Source: Blochmannia endosymbiont of Camponotus sp. (GTDB taxonomy: Bacteria; Pseudomonadota; Gammaproteobacteria; Enterobacterales; Enterobacteriaceae). Taken from it: DNA of 64,000 nt. The first letter of the stretch is position 1, and every line of letters begins with the position of its first letter. A model generated the notes under the pieces. That model was not told the DNA's origin. It worked only from the letters and a program-made list of their open reading frames with translations, and did not search any database. The translations under genes were made by a program, and so were the position numbers. Positions 48,569 through 57,787 of this stretch are shown piece by piece. The stretch covers positions 620,001 to 684,000 of the forward strand of contig NZ_CP097759.1 of assembly GCF_023586365.1 (NCBI RefSeq), written 5' to 3'.

Positions 48569-49210
48569 TTATATATCTGGCAATAACAAATGATTGATTA
48601 ATGTTGCGTAGCGTATTTTTTGATGCGCTATTCGCAATTGCTCAGATAATATAATCGACTGTAAATGTGTCAAAGCGACGTTTAAATCATCATTTATGAT
48701 AACATAATCATATTCTTTAAAATGGCTAATTTCATCCACTGCTTGCTTCATGCGTGCGGCGATCACTTCTTCTGTATCTTCTCCTCTCAGATATAATCGA
48801 TGTGCTAATTCTTTCTTTGATGGAGGCAAAATAAAAATAGTATAGATATTTTTTGATATTTTACTACGAATTTGTTGCGCTCCTTTCCAGTCAATATTTA
48901 ACACAATATGCACACCAGCATCTAACATCATTTCAATATTATTTTTTGCAGTACCGTAATAATGATTAAAAATCATAGCATATTCAAAAAACATATTTTT
49001 ATCAATCATATATTTAAATGCTTTTTTTGAAATAAAATAATAATCCTTTCCATGTATTTCCCCAGGCCTTTTAATGCGTGTGGTGTAAGAAATAGATAAT
49101 TTAGTTTGATAAACAAAATGATCATATTGTATTACAGTTTGAATTAATGTAGATTTTCCTGTCCCACTAGGGGCGGATATAATACACAATATTCCTGGAT
49201 TTTTCATCAT
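48569..49210 (-). CDS. gmk: Guanylate kinase
   Basis: Gmk phosphorylates GMP to GDP. The 213-aa protein (E. coli 207) has the P-loop SAPSGTGKSTLIQ, the GMP-binding SYTTRIKRPGEIHGKDYYF, and DIDWKGAQQI-type NIDWKGAQQIR. Two adjacent ATGs at the 5' end (49210 and 49207) make the start uncertain by one codon. rpoZ follows 89 bp later on the same strand. Confidence 0.96.
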   Translation of the reverse strand: MMKNPGILCIISAPSGTGKSTLIQTVIQYDHFVYQTKLSISYTTRIKRPGEIHGKDYYFISKKAFKYMIDKNMFFEYAMIFNHYYGTAKNNIEMMLDAGVHIVLNIDWKGAQQIRSKISKNIYTIFILPPSKKELAHRLYLRGEDTEEVIAARMKQAVDEISHFKEYDYVIINDDLNVALTHLQSIILSEQLRIAHQKIRYATLINHLLLPDI

Positions 49211-49520
49211 AAAATGATTATATACACATTTGATCGCATAAATAATTAATATTTATAAAAATAAATCACGTCCATACATAGTATATATGTTTTGAATAAC
49301 TATATATTTGGTTCTAATTCATGTTAAACATTAAATATCATTATTTTGCATAGATGTATTGAGGTTGATGTAATAGAAGATCCTCAATAAAACATTTTGT
49401 AATTTGATTACACTAGAGTATACATTGTTACTATCAAATTAATAAAAAATTATTAGTTTCACCGAGGACCTTATTTACGTTAATGAAATCTATAGTGCAG
49501 TATGCGTGTATATTGTATTG
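49211..49520. other. Spacer between gmk and the MarR-type gene
   Basis: These 310 bp have no gene. The gmk promoter should be here on the minus strand, but none stands out. Confidence 0.4.
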
Positions 49521-49961
49521 TCATTTTGCCATATTATTTTTTTGTTGTATTTCAAGTAAATTGCATACTTCTCTAAAGCTTTTCAGCTGTACATCAGATA
49601 AAAGGGAAAATATGCGATCTAAAATGATATTATGTGTATCTTCGGCAACACGTAATTTATCGCGTCCTTTTTCTGTAATATAAACGTATTTCACTCTACG
49701 ATCTGTAAGACTTTGTTGTCGACGTAACATTTCATCTTTTTCTAATGCATCAAGAACTGTTACAACGGTTCTTGATGAAAATCCCATATAATTTTTAATG
49801 TCTGTTGCGCTGGTTTTTCCGGTAGTAATAAGATGCAAGATTTTCATTTTAGACATTGAAAGACCTTCATTAATTAATTGGCCATTTATTTCTTTGCGTA
49901 AACGGTGATAAATACGAGATAAGGATTCTACCATGTTTGAAATATCTGTTAATCTATTCAT
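49521..49961 (-). CDS. MarR/SlyA-family transcriptional regulator
   Basis: This 146-aa protein has the MarR winged-helix layout: a helical N-terminus, a helix-turn-helix (TSATDIKNYMGFSSRTVVTVLDALEKDEMLRR near residues 52-83), and the wing motif DRRVKYVYITEKGRDKL. The family comprises dimeric DNA-binding regulators. I cannot assign it to SlyA, MarR or another branch, so no symbol is given. It is flanked by long spacers (310 and 950 bp) and has no operon partner, which is unusual for a regulator kept in a reduced genome. Its targets and ligand are unknown. Confidence 0.85.
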   Translation of the reverse strand: MNRLTDISNMVESLSRIYHRLRKEINGQLINEGLSMSKMKILHLITTGKTSATDIKNYMGFSSRTVVTVLDALEKDEMLRRQQSLTDRRVKYVYITEKGRDKLRVAEDTHNIILDRIFSLLSDVQLKSFREVCNLLEIQQKNNMAK

Positions 49962-50911
49962 AATTATTTGTCTCTATATTGAATCAATAATGATAATAGG
50001 ACTATATTAATAGTCTAAAAAATAATAATTATTATTTTGAAGTATTGTTTATTGAGAATAATAATTTTTCAGACAATTGTTTACATCTGATAATCAATTA
50101 TATTTTTAATTAACCATTGCAGCGTATACCTCCTAATTTATTGTAATTTTACTAAATTAATATTTTGATTTTATTAAAAGATAGCAGACATTATTCATTC
50201 AGAATATATATATATTCTAATATTTAATTTGTGTTGTTTTACTATTTATATTTTATCGGAGTTTTTTTAAATTTGAAATATGACTATCGGAAAAATAAAA
50301 CTTCTTATAGATTTATTAAAAAATGATTTTTTTATATTTTATGATTTATTTTTAATCTTAGAATTCTATATATCTGCAAGTAAATAGATCTAAATCAAAA
50401 ATATAAACAATTTTATTACAAAATATAAAATAATATTTAATATTTTTATGAAAATAAAAATAAAAAATTATATTTTTATAAAAAATAATATTTTTTATTG
50501 AATCATATATTTTCGTTTAAATTCACATGTATTTATAAAAAATAGTGATATTAAAGGATATATATCAGTTAATTTATAGTAAAATATTAACTATATAAAT
50601 TTATGTAGCACTCAAATAAAACAGATTGGAGTATAAAAATTATATTAAAAACTTTTTATTAAAAATAATAATATTAAAATTTAATTTTTTAATAAATGAA
50701 TCTACTTCATATATATATATCTCATAAAATTGAAGTTTAAGTACATTAAATATCATTATTCAATATTCTGTTCAATTAGATTGGTTAATTAAGCTGAAAC
50801 ATTATTTGAAAAGATCATAATATAATTAAGAATTATAAAAATTAGCAGGTTATATAACAAATACAGATTTTTAAATATGAAAAAATTTTATAGGTAAGTA
50901 CTCTGATTATA
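49962..50911. other. 950-bp A+T-rich spacer
   Basis: This spacer lies between yicC and the MarR-type gene. On the minus strand a perfect Shine-Dalgarno AGGAGG (50129-50134) stands 11 bases before an ATG (50117), but that frame stops after three codons. An 18-bp palindrome AGAATATATATATATTCT is at 50201-50218. The rest is low-complexity A/T. It is likely a decayed gene region. Confidence 0.5.
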
Positions 50912-51793
50912 TTACTCAATGTTCTGCGCTTGCTCTCGTATTTGTTCAATAAGTATTTTTAAGGAAATTGCTAATTGAGTAATATAAGAATTTATAGATT
51001 TGGAAGTTAATGTATTAGCTTCTCTATGTAACTCTTGTATTATAAAATCTAGCTGTCTACCAACAGCCCCGTTTCCATCGAGAATACGGTGCATCTCTTT
51101 GATATGAATAATTAGACGATCTATTTCTTCTGAAATATCAATTTTTTGAGCCACTATTAATAACTCTTGTTCCAGTCGTATTGGGTCAGAAGAAATGCAA
51201 ACATCTTTCATTTGCTCCAAGAGTGTTTTGCGTTTGTACTCTAATACATTAGGGATATGTTGACGAATTTTGTTTACTTCAGCGTACATTAGATGTAATC
51301 GTTCTATAATTTTATTTTTTAAAAAAATACCTTCTCTTTCTCTATTTTGTATCAAATGATGTAATGTTTCTTTAAAACATATTAATAATTCAGAATGAAC
51401 GTTGTTCATATTGTTTAAATTATTTTGTTTATACGTTATTACTCCTGGCCAAGATAAAATATCTATCGGATTAATTTCACCTTCATTCGTTAATGTTTTT
51501 ATCCATTTTGCGGATAACACAAGATCATGCACCAATTGTTTATTAAGAATAAGTGATTCTGTATTATTGTCGCAATTATTATTTATTTTGATATGTAAAG
51601 TGCATTCTATTCTTCCTCTAATAATAGAATCTTTAATATTTTTACGAATTACCCACGACAAACCATAAAGATATTTAGGTAAATCGATATGAATATCTAA
51701 ATAACGTTGATTTAAAGAACAAATTTCCCAGGTAACATTGCCCCATGTATATTTTACTTCATGCCTTGAAAAAGCGGTCATGCTATGAATCAT
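50912..51793 (-). CDS. yicC: YicC-family endoribonuclease
   Basis: YicC-family proteins have been reported as endoribonucleases with a role in RNA turnover. From the ATG at 51793 the product is 293 aa (E. coli 287), starting MIHSMTAFSRHEVKYTWGNVTWEICSLNQRYLDI. The C-terminal half contains NRLEQEL-like IRLEQELLIVAQKIDISEEIDRL and the signature GRQLDFIIQELHREANTLTSKS. AGGTGATT precedes this ATG; the longer frame would need a GTG at 51802. Its usual neighbours rph, pyrE and slmA are missing. Confidence 0.94.
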   Translation of the reverse strand: MIHSMTAFSRHEVKYTWGNVTWEICSLNQRYLDIHIDLPKYLYGLSWVIRKNIKDSIIRGRIECTLHIKINNNCDNNTESLILNKQLVHDLVLSAKWIKTLTNEGEINPIDILSWPGVITYKQNNLNNMNNVHSELLICFKETLHHLIQNREREGIFLKNKIIERLHLMYAEVNKIRQHIPNVLEYKRKTLLEQMKDVCISSDPIRLEQELLIVAQKIDISEEIDRLIIHIKEMHRILDGNGAVGRQLDFIIQELHREANTLTSKSINSYITQLAISLKILIEQIREQAQNIE

Positions 51794-52526
51794 AATAATC
51801 ACCTAAATTTTATTAATATATATAAAAATAAATTTTAAAATTATAATAATTCTATTTTGCCATGTATTCTTTAATTAAAATTGTTGCTCCATATATTTAT
51901 ATACATCAATATAATTTTTAAAAAATTCTGAATGTTTTTCATGTCCATACAATTGTATTCATTAAATAAATAGTAGTATGTGCAATACTGCAATTGATAA
52001 TAATTTGCCAAAATTATTATTTATATATAACAAATATATACCACTACAATAACACGTTCAATTTTATCTATTAAATAATTTAATGTGTTATTATTTAGTG
52101 AAATAGCATAATAAAATATATTAAACATATATACGTTTAAAGTGTATCAAATTAAAGTTTATATACGACACATATACATGTTAAATAATTTTTATTGTAT
52201 TTATTTTTAAAATAATTTTTTTGATATAAAATAATTTGTAAATTTATAATAGATTTATTTTCCTCATATATATCTTACATAGCTCATCTATTAATAATGA
52301 AATATCAACAAATTATTTTAAAAATAAATAACCACTTGAAATTTATATCAATAAGAGTTCTAAACCAGTAGTTACCACAATGTAACGATTTAATATTATT
52401 GATATATATACAAATATTAATATATGCAATTTAGTCTTATGATCTTAATGAGATATATAATAAAATTATATGTATTGATAATTTAAACATACGTATAGAA
52501 CGTTATTATATGTAATTGATAATATT
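51794..52526. other. Spacer between dut and yicC
   Basis: In E. coli rph, pyrE and slmA lie between yicC and dut. None is detectable in these 733 A+T-rich bases. Confidence 0.5.
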
Positions 52527-52976
52527 TTACATCGAATGCCCAAAACCATGCGACCCACGTTCGGTAGGTATAAATGATTTAACTATAGAAAACTCAACTT
52601 GAATTATTGGCATAAAAACTAATTGTGCTATTCGTTTTCCAGGATATACAATATACTTTTTTGACCCGCGATTCCATAAAGACACTATCAATTCTCCTTG
52701 ATAATCTGAATCAATGAGTCCCACCAAATTTCCCAAAACAATACCATATTTATGCCCCAAGCCTGATCGAGGCAAAATAACACCTGCTATTTTTGTATCG
52801 GAAATGTGTATCGCAATACCAGTAGAAATTAAATGAGTTTTCCCGGGATAAATGGTCAAAGGTTTATCTAAACAAGCTGGTAAATCTAATCCAGCAGATC
52901 CTAATGTAGCATATTTTGGCAAATAAAAATGCTTATAAATTCGATTATCAATAATTTTAACATTAATTACTTTCAT
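52527..52976 (-). CDS. dut: dUTP diphosphatase
   Basis: Dut hydrolyses dUTP to dUMP, keeping uracil out of DNA and feeding dTMP synthesis. The 149-aa protein (E. coli 151) starts [10 protein letters not shown] at the ATG at 52976. It has the five dUTPase motifs, including [44 protein letters not shown], and the C-terminal [10 protein letters not shown]. The start overlaps the coaBC stop by 14 bp, as expected for the coaBC-dut pair. Confidence 0.96.
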   Translation of the reverse strand: MKVINVKIIDNRIYKHFYLPKYATLGSAGLDLPACLDKPLTIYPGKTHLISTGIAIHISDTKIAGVILPRSGLGHKYGIVLGNLVGLIDSDYQGELIVSLWNRGSKKYIVYPGKRIAQLVFMPIIQVEFSIVKSFIPTERGSHGFGHSM

Positions 52977-54171
52977 TATAGCGATGAATAATTTCATTAA
53001 TAAGTTGTTGTGCCAACAATTTTTTTTTTCTTAAAGGCAATATAACACTTCCCTTATTCCAAAATAGATATAAAGCATTATTATCGCTATTGAATCCTTG
53101 GTTCATATGAGAAATATTATTAGCACAAATTAAATCCAAATGTTTACTAATACGTTTATCTTGAGCATATTTTTTTATATTACTAGTTTCAGCGGCGAAT
53201 CCAACGACATAAGGACGGTTTTTAATTAACGACCCTACTTCTGCCACAATATCGGGGTTTTTAACCATAATTATTTTTAAAGTATTTTTGTTCTTTTTAA
53301 TCTTTTCAAGAGAAACATGACAAATACGATAATCTGATACCGCTGCACAACCGATAAAAATTTGTTGATTATTAATATCCCGCATAACTGCTTCTTGCAT
53401 GTCTAACGCAGAAACAACATTAATACGTTGCACTCGAATAGGAGTACGTAAATTTACTGGACCTGCAATTAATGTCACTTTTGCTCCTTTATCTGCAGCG
53501 GCTTGAGCGATAGCAAATCCCATTTTTCCTGAACTATAATTAGTAAAAAAACGAACGGGATCTAAGGCTTCGTGAGTCGGACCAGCAGTAATCATGATAT
53601 TAAGATGATTTAAAGAGCTATCATGAGAAAAGTAATGTTCTACGTATTCAGCAAGTACTTTGGGATCTGTCATGCGTCCATAACCAATATCATTACAAGC
53701 TTGATATCCATAATCTGGACCCCATATTAAAACTCCTCTTTTTCGTAGAATATCTAAATTTGTTTGAGTTGCAATAGCTTTATACATTTGTTGATTCATG
53801 GATGGAGCAACAGCGATGGGAGCCGCTGTAGCTAAACATAAACTACATAATAAATCATTAGCTAATCCCACAGATAATCTAGCTAATAAATTGGCTGTAG
53901 CCGGAGCAAGTAAAACCAAATCGGCCCATTTAGCTAATTTTATGTGAGGCATTGTGGTTTCTATTTGAGGGGTAAGAAAATTGTCCAAAACTGGATGACA
54001 CGATATTGTTTGTAAACTTAAGGGAGTAACAAATTTTTTTGCAGATTTTGTCATGATCACTCTTACTTCTGAACCTTGTTCTTTTAAACATCGTACAAGA
54101 TCTATAGTTTTATATGCCGCGATACCACCGCTTACTCCTAATATGATATGTTTATTAATTAAGCCCGTCAT
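52963..54171 (-). CDS. coaBC: Bifunctional phosphopantothenoylcysteine synthetase/decarboxylase
   Basis: CoaBC makes 4'-phosphopantetheine for coenzyme A. The N-terminal FMN decarboxylase domain has [24 protein letters not shown], and [10 protein letters not shown] with the catalytic cysteine. The C-terminal synthetase domain has [25 protein letters not shown] and [12 protein letters not shown] chose the ATG at 54171 (402 aa; E. coli 406). The frame is open to a TTG at 54231, but that extension would run through a large palindrome and has no family match. A run of ten A (53020-53029 as T) encodes RKKK. A perfect 46-bp inverted repeat lies 9 bp upstream. radC, the usual neighbour, is absent. 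Confidence 0.95.
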   Translation of the reverse strand: MTGLINKHIILGVSGGIAAYKTIDLVRCLKEQGSEVRVIMTKSAKKFVTPLSLQTISCHPVLDNFLTPQIETTMPHIKLAKWADLVLLAPATANLLARLSVGLANDLLCSLCLATAAPIAVAPSMNQQMYKAIATQTNLDILRKRGVLIWGPDYGYQACNDIGYGRMTDPKVLAEYVEHYFSHDSSLNHLNIMITAGPTHEALDPVRFFTNYSSGKMGFAIAQAAADKGAKVTLIAGPVNLRTPIRVQRINVVSALDMQEAVMRDINNQQIFIGCAAVSDYRICHVSLEKIKKNKNTLKIIMVKNPDIVAEVGSLIKNRPYVVGFAAETSNIKKYAQDKRISKHLDLICANNISHMNQGFNSDNNALYLFWNKGSVILPLRKKKLLAQQLINEIIHRYNESN

Positions 54172-54180
54172 ATTATATTT

Positions 54181-54275
54181 CACATGATATTGAGATGATT
54201 TAATTTTATTTATACTAACAAAAATTATCAATTTTTGTTAGTATAAATAAAATTAAATCATCTCAATATCATGTG
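54181..54275. repeat. Perfect 46-bp inverted repeat with 3-nt spacer
   Basis: The left arm (54181-54226, beginning CACATGATATTGAGATG) and the right arm (54230-54275) are exact reverse complements around the spacer ATC. Pairing stops at T/T on both outer sides. It lies 9 bp upstream of the coaBC ATG and would be a very stable hairpin in a coaBC leader, or a cruciform in DNA. I found no other copy in the window. Confidence 0.95.
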
Positions 54276-54505
54276 TTTCAGAAAATCTGCAATTACATTG
54301 CACACAGCATAAAAATTTCATACAATACATCTTAACTCTATTATATATAGAGACATATGTATGGGAACGTATACAAACAATAATAAAAACAAAAATTTAA
54401 TAACTTAAATTTACTGTATTTAAACATATTTGGTACTATGTGAGTATTTGACGTTATTTAATTTTCTTATGCTTTATAGTGAAAAAATTAACAATTGTGA
54501 TGTGT

Positions 54506-54534
54506 TTGACATACTTAAATTAAGTACTTTAAAT
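54506..54534 (+). promoter_or_regulatory. Candidate rpmB-rpmG promoter
   Basis: A perfect TTGACA (54506-54511) is followed after 17 bp by TTAAAT (54529-54534). The spacer contains a palindrome, TACTTAAATTAAGTA (54512-54526), that could be an operator or chance. It is about 100 bp before rpmB. Confidence 0.5.
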
Positions 54535-54636
54535 AATGTCAAATCTCGTAGACTAAAAATAGGAATAAATAAAAAAAATTGTTTTTATTATTTTGGTTGT
54601 AAATAATCGTTCAAACAAAAATTTAGAGGAGAACAT

Positions 54637-54864
54637 ATGGCACGAGTGTGTCAAGTTACCGGAAAACGTCCTATGAACGGGAATAAACGCTCTCACGCAA
54701 TGAACGCAACGAAGCGTTGGTTTTCACCTAATATTCATTCTCATCGTTTCTGGGTGGCAAGTAAGAAACGTTTCATTGCATTACGATTATCTACTAAGGG
54801 AATAAGATTAATTGATAAGTTTGGAATTGAATATTTTTTCACCAAAATATATACTAAAAAGTAA
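54637..54864 (+). CDS. rpmB: Ribosomal protein bL28
   Basis: bL28 is a large-subunit ribosomal protein. The 75-aa product (E. coli 78) starts [29 protein letters not shown] and is close to E. coli L28 throughout. A strong Shine-Dalgarno, AGAGGAGAAC, precedes the ATG. It forms the conserved pair with rpmG, 24 bp downstream. Confidence 0.97.
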   Translation: MARVCQVTGKRPMNGNKRSHAMNATKRWFSPNIHSHRFWVASKKRFIALRLSTKGIRLIDKFGIEYFFTKIYTKK

Positions 54865-54888
54865 ATAATATTCATTAGGAATAATGCA

Positions 54889-55056
54889 ATGGCTAAAGAA
54901 AAACGAGAAACAATCCGTTTATTTTCTTCTTCTAAGAATGGGCATTTTTATAGCACTACAAAAAACAAACGTACTAACTCTGAAAAAATGACATTAAAAA
55001 AATATGATCCTTTTGCTCGAAAACATGTAATATACATAGAAGGTAAGAATAGTTAA
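54889..55056 (+). CDS. rpmG: Ribosomal protein bL33
   Basis: bL33 is a 55-aa large-subunit ribosomal protein, the same length as in E. coli. Translation from 54889 reads [21 protein letters not shown], then [20 protein letters not shown] and [13 protein letters not shown]. The Zn-ribbon cysteines are absent, as in other C-minus L33 proteins of enterics. It follows rpmB in a two-gene operon. mutM, which follows in E. coli, is missing. Confidence 0.96.
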   Translation: MAKEKRETIRLFSSSKNGHFYSTTKNKRTNSEKMTLKKYDPFARKHVIYIEGKNS

Positions 55057-55097
55057 ATAAAGACGAGGTTGAATATCCAACGATATATTACAAAACG

Positions 55098-55127
55098 ACA
55101 CAGTCTCAATGCATATTGAGACTGTGT
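55098..55127. terminator. Bidirectional terminator hairpin between rpmG and coaD
   Basis: ACACAGTCTCAAT (55098-55110) pairs perfectly with ATTGAGACTGTGT (55115-55127) around the tetraloop GCAT. The stem has six G-C pairs, high for this region. It is followed by AATGTATTT on the plus strand, not by a strict U run. It sits between convergent rpmG and coaD. Confidence 0.7.
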
Positions 55128-55251
55128 AATGTATTTAGGTTAAATTCTTAAAACATTATGACGTTAAGTCTATATTAGCTGTTTATATTCATATATTTTT
55201 ATACAAGTGTCAACAGAAAAACATCACGTCTACACATACAGCATTCAAGTT

Positions 55252-55785
55252 CTATGTGTTTTTGTCTTTTTTAGAGAAACAAAATGTTTTTGTATTTTTC
55301 TCGGTATTACGTAGTTTTTCAATAACCTTCTCAGCGATAAAATTAGGTATAAACCGATCTATTCTCCCCCCATATTGAGCAATTTCTTTCACTAATTTAG
55401 AAGAAAGCCATGCCCATATATCTGTAGATATTATAAATACAGTCTCTACCTCATTCGATAAGTAATTATTAATTTTTGCAAGTTGTATTTCATATTCAAA
55501 GTCTGATCTAGTTCTGATTCCACGAATTAAAATATTCACTTGTTTTTTTTTCATCACGTTTATGATTAGGTCATTAAACCCAAACACTGTTACATGATTT
55601 AACATTGCAGTTGCTTGCTTTGCAAATATTACACGTTCTTCAAGACTAAACAAAGGATGTTTTTGAGAATTTTCAGCTACCGCTAAAAATATTTCATCAA
55701 AAATTTTATGCGCTCTAGTAATGATATCTAGATGCCCATAAGTTAATGGATCAAAAGTTCCTGGATACATAGCCTGAATTGTCAT
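55252..55785 (-). CDS. coaD: Phosphopantetheine adenylyltransferase
   Basis: CoaD adenylylates 4'-phosphopantetheine, the penultimate step of coenzyme A synthesis, so it works after CoaBC encoded 1.1 kb away. The 177-aa protein (E. coli 159) begins MTIQAMYPGTFDPLTYGHLDI, with the HxGH-like TYGH nucleotide site. It contains ILIRGIRTRSDFEYEIQLA and SSKLVKEIAQYGG. The C-terminus carries about 18 extra lysine-rich residues. A run of nine A (T on the plus strand near 55542-55550) encodes part of MKKKQ. Confidence 0.95.
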   Translation of the reverse strand: MTIQAMYPGTFDPLTYGHLDIITRAHKIFDEIFLAVAENSQKHPLFSLEERVIFAKQATAMLNHVTVFGFNDLIINVMKKKQVNILIRGIRTRSDFEYEIQLAKINNYLSNEVETVFIISTDIWAWLSSKLVKEIAQYGGRIDRFIPNFIAEKVIEKLRNTEKNTKTFCFSKKDKNT

Positions 55786-56503
55786 GATACATTTAATAAT
55801 TTATGTTTTTTTGAAAATAAAAAGACTACAATATATATATATATTTCAAATATGTTGAACTACATTTAATTTATATGAAAATACAGTTCCCAACGAAAAT
55901 CTGGAATGTCTAAACTGATTCAATAATTGAATCAGAAAGTCTGACACGAACATAAGTAAATTATCAAAACTTTTTATAAATTAAATTGCTTTATATTTAT
56001 ATTTCGATATATATAAAAATTTCGTTAATATTTAATGAAATATTTATGCCAACAATGGAATACGATGATTTTTGATACAGTAATATTTCAAATAAATATA
56101 GTAACCATTTTCAGTGATATTTATACCTACAACATCATAATAAAAATTTTGAGCACGTCCGTTATTTTCTGTATTAATTAAATATTTTTGTGATTATACA
56201 CCTTTCCCTAAAAATATAAATAACTTTAATATTAAATATTTATTTATGTATGAATTCGTAAAAATTACGATAAACATCGTTCTGATTATATGAAAAAACA
56301 AAAATTATATTTTCATTAAAATTATTTTTTGATAACACTACGCCTCATTCAACATATTATGATAATTTCTTTTTAGATATTGCAATTTTTAGCTTAATTT
56401 TATGCTATAGTTAATTTAATAAACAGTCATTTGTAAATATTTTAATATTTAATAACAACTGTCATATTAATTCATAACCATTTGCAAAACATCGTATGAC
56501 AAG
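55786..56503. other. Spacer between waaA and coaD
   Basis: These 718 bp have no gene. A near-perfect 21-bp palindrome CTGATTCAATAATTGAATCAG (55915-55935) could be the waaA transcript end. An (AT)7 run lies at 55831-55844. Confidence 0.5.
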
Positions 56504-57787
56504 TTATTTTTGAACTAATAAATAATTATCCAATAAACACAATAATTGCTGTAATGCTCCTTGATTATGTTGTAGTACCTTGATGGCTCTATGACCATAG
56601 TTTACACGACACTGTTGATTTACTAACAACATAGCAATAGCCTTCACCAAGGATTCCGTGTCAGTGACTGTGATTAATCCATTTGACTCACATAATTTAA
56701 CGCAAATATCATTAAAATTAAAAGTATACGGCCCCATAATCAATGGAATAGAATGTGCTGCTGGTTCCAACGGATTATGTCCTCCATGTTTTACTAAACT
56801 GCCCCCAATAAATGCTATATCTGAAACACCATATAGTAACATTAACTCTCCTATAGTATCATTAATAATTACTTGCGTTTCTTTAGATGGAGCAACCTTG
56901 TCACTTCTCATGATATAAGAAAATCCAGCTTGTTCAGTAATATTTTTGACATTAATAAAACGTTCTGGATGACGTGGAGCCAGAATCATCAGCAAATTAG
57001 GAAACCTTGTCAAGAGACGTTTATGTGCTTGTAGTAATAATATCTCTTCCCCTTCATGAGTACTGCTAGCTATCCATACCTGCCGTTTTTTAATCCAAGT
57101 TTTTTTTAAAAATGAAATTTTATTCAATAAATCCTGGGTCATTTCAATATCGCATTTTAAATTACCTGTAACAAATAATTGATTTTTTTTTAATCCTAAC
57201 TTAAGAAATCGAGAAGCGTCTTCTTTATTTTGAGCAGCAATTAAAGTAATACGTTTCATAATTAATGAAATAAAATAACTAAATCTTTTATATCCAGTAA
57301 AAGAGCGAAATGACAATCGAGCATTAGCAATAATGAAAGGAATCTTGCGCTGATATAATATATTTATGAGATTTGGCCATAATTCAGTTTCCATAGCAAT
57401 AACTAATCGCGGCTTAACTTGATTAATAAATCGTTTCATAGCGCCAGGTAAGTCATAAGGTAAATAACTGCAGTGCGTATTATGACTGAATTTAGATCGC
57501 GCTAATTCTATCCCTGTGGGAGTCATCGCGGTTAATGTGATTGTTATTTCCGGATAACGTTGCTGCAAAGCACGTATCAGGGGGGTGGCCGCTAATGTTT
57601 CTCCTAAGGAGACAGCATGTAAAATAATTCCATCAGATTGGATAGATTTTCTATAAAATCCGTAGCGCTCCAACCAACATTTACGATACGTTGGCGATCG
57701 TCTACTACGCCATAACAATCGTATCCATATTATAGGCTGAGCAATATACATTATTATATTATATATTGTAATGTATAGTATAAACAT
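56504..57787 (-). CDS. waaA: Kdo transferase WaaA
   Basis: WaaA adds Kdo residues to lipid IVA to begin the LPS inner core. From the ATG at 57787 the product is 427 aa (E. coli 425). It has the N-terminal membrane anchor ending QPIIWIRLLWRSR, the conserved HAVSLGETLAATPLIRAL, METELWPNL, STHEGEE, APRHPERF and FIGGSLVKHGGHNPLEPAA. The frame extends to a TTG at 57808, but the ATG fits the family length better. coaD is downstream, the conserved waaA-coaD arrangement. Confidence 0.95.
   Translation of the reverse strand: MFILYITIYNIIMYIAQPIIWIRLLWRSRRSPTYRKCWLERYGFYRKSIQSDGIILHAVSLGETLAATPLIRALQQRYPEITITLTAMTPTGIELARSKFSHNTHCSYLPYDLPGAMKRFINQVKPRLVIAMETELWPNLINILYQRKIPFIIANARLSFRSFTGYKRFSYFISLIMKRITLIAAQNKEDASRFLKLGLKKNQLFVTGNLKCDIEMTQDLLNKISFLKKTWIKKRQVWIASSTHEGEEILLLQAHKRLLTRFPNLLMILAPRHPERFINVKNITEQAGFSYIMRSDKVAPSKETQVIINDTIGELMLLYGVSDIAFIGGSLVKHGGHNPLEPAAHSIPLIMGPYTFNFNDICVKLCESNGLITVTDTESLVKAIAMLLVNQQCRVNYGHRAIKVLQHNQGALQQLLCLLDNYLLVQK

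Larger units (their letters stand above)
54172..54636. other. Divergent spacer between coaBC and rpmB
   Basis: This 465-bp region contains the 46-bp inverted repeat at its left end and a good rpmB promoter at 54506-54534. radC, which lies here in enterics, is absent. Confidence 0.6.

Noticed and set aside
54172..54231. N-terminal extension of coaBC from a TTG at 54231
   Set aside because: The extension runs through part of the 46-bp palindrome, has no family match, and the ATG at 54171 gives the normal length.
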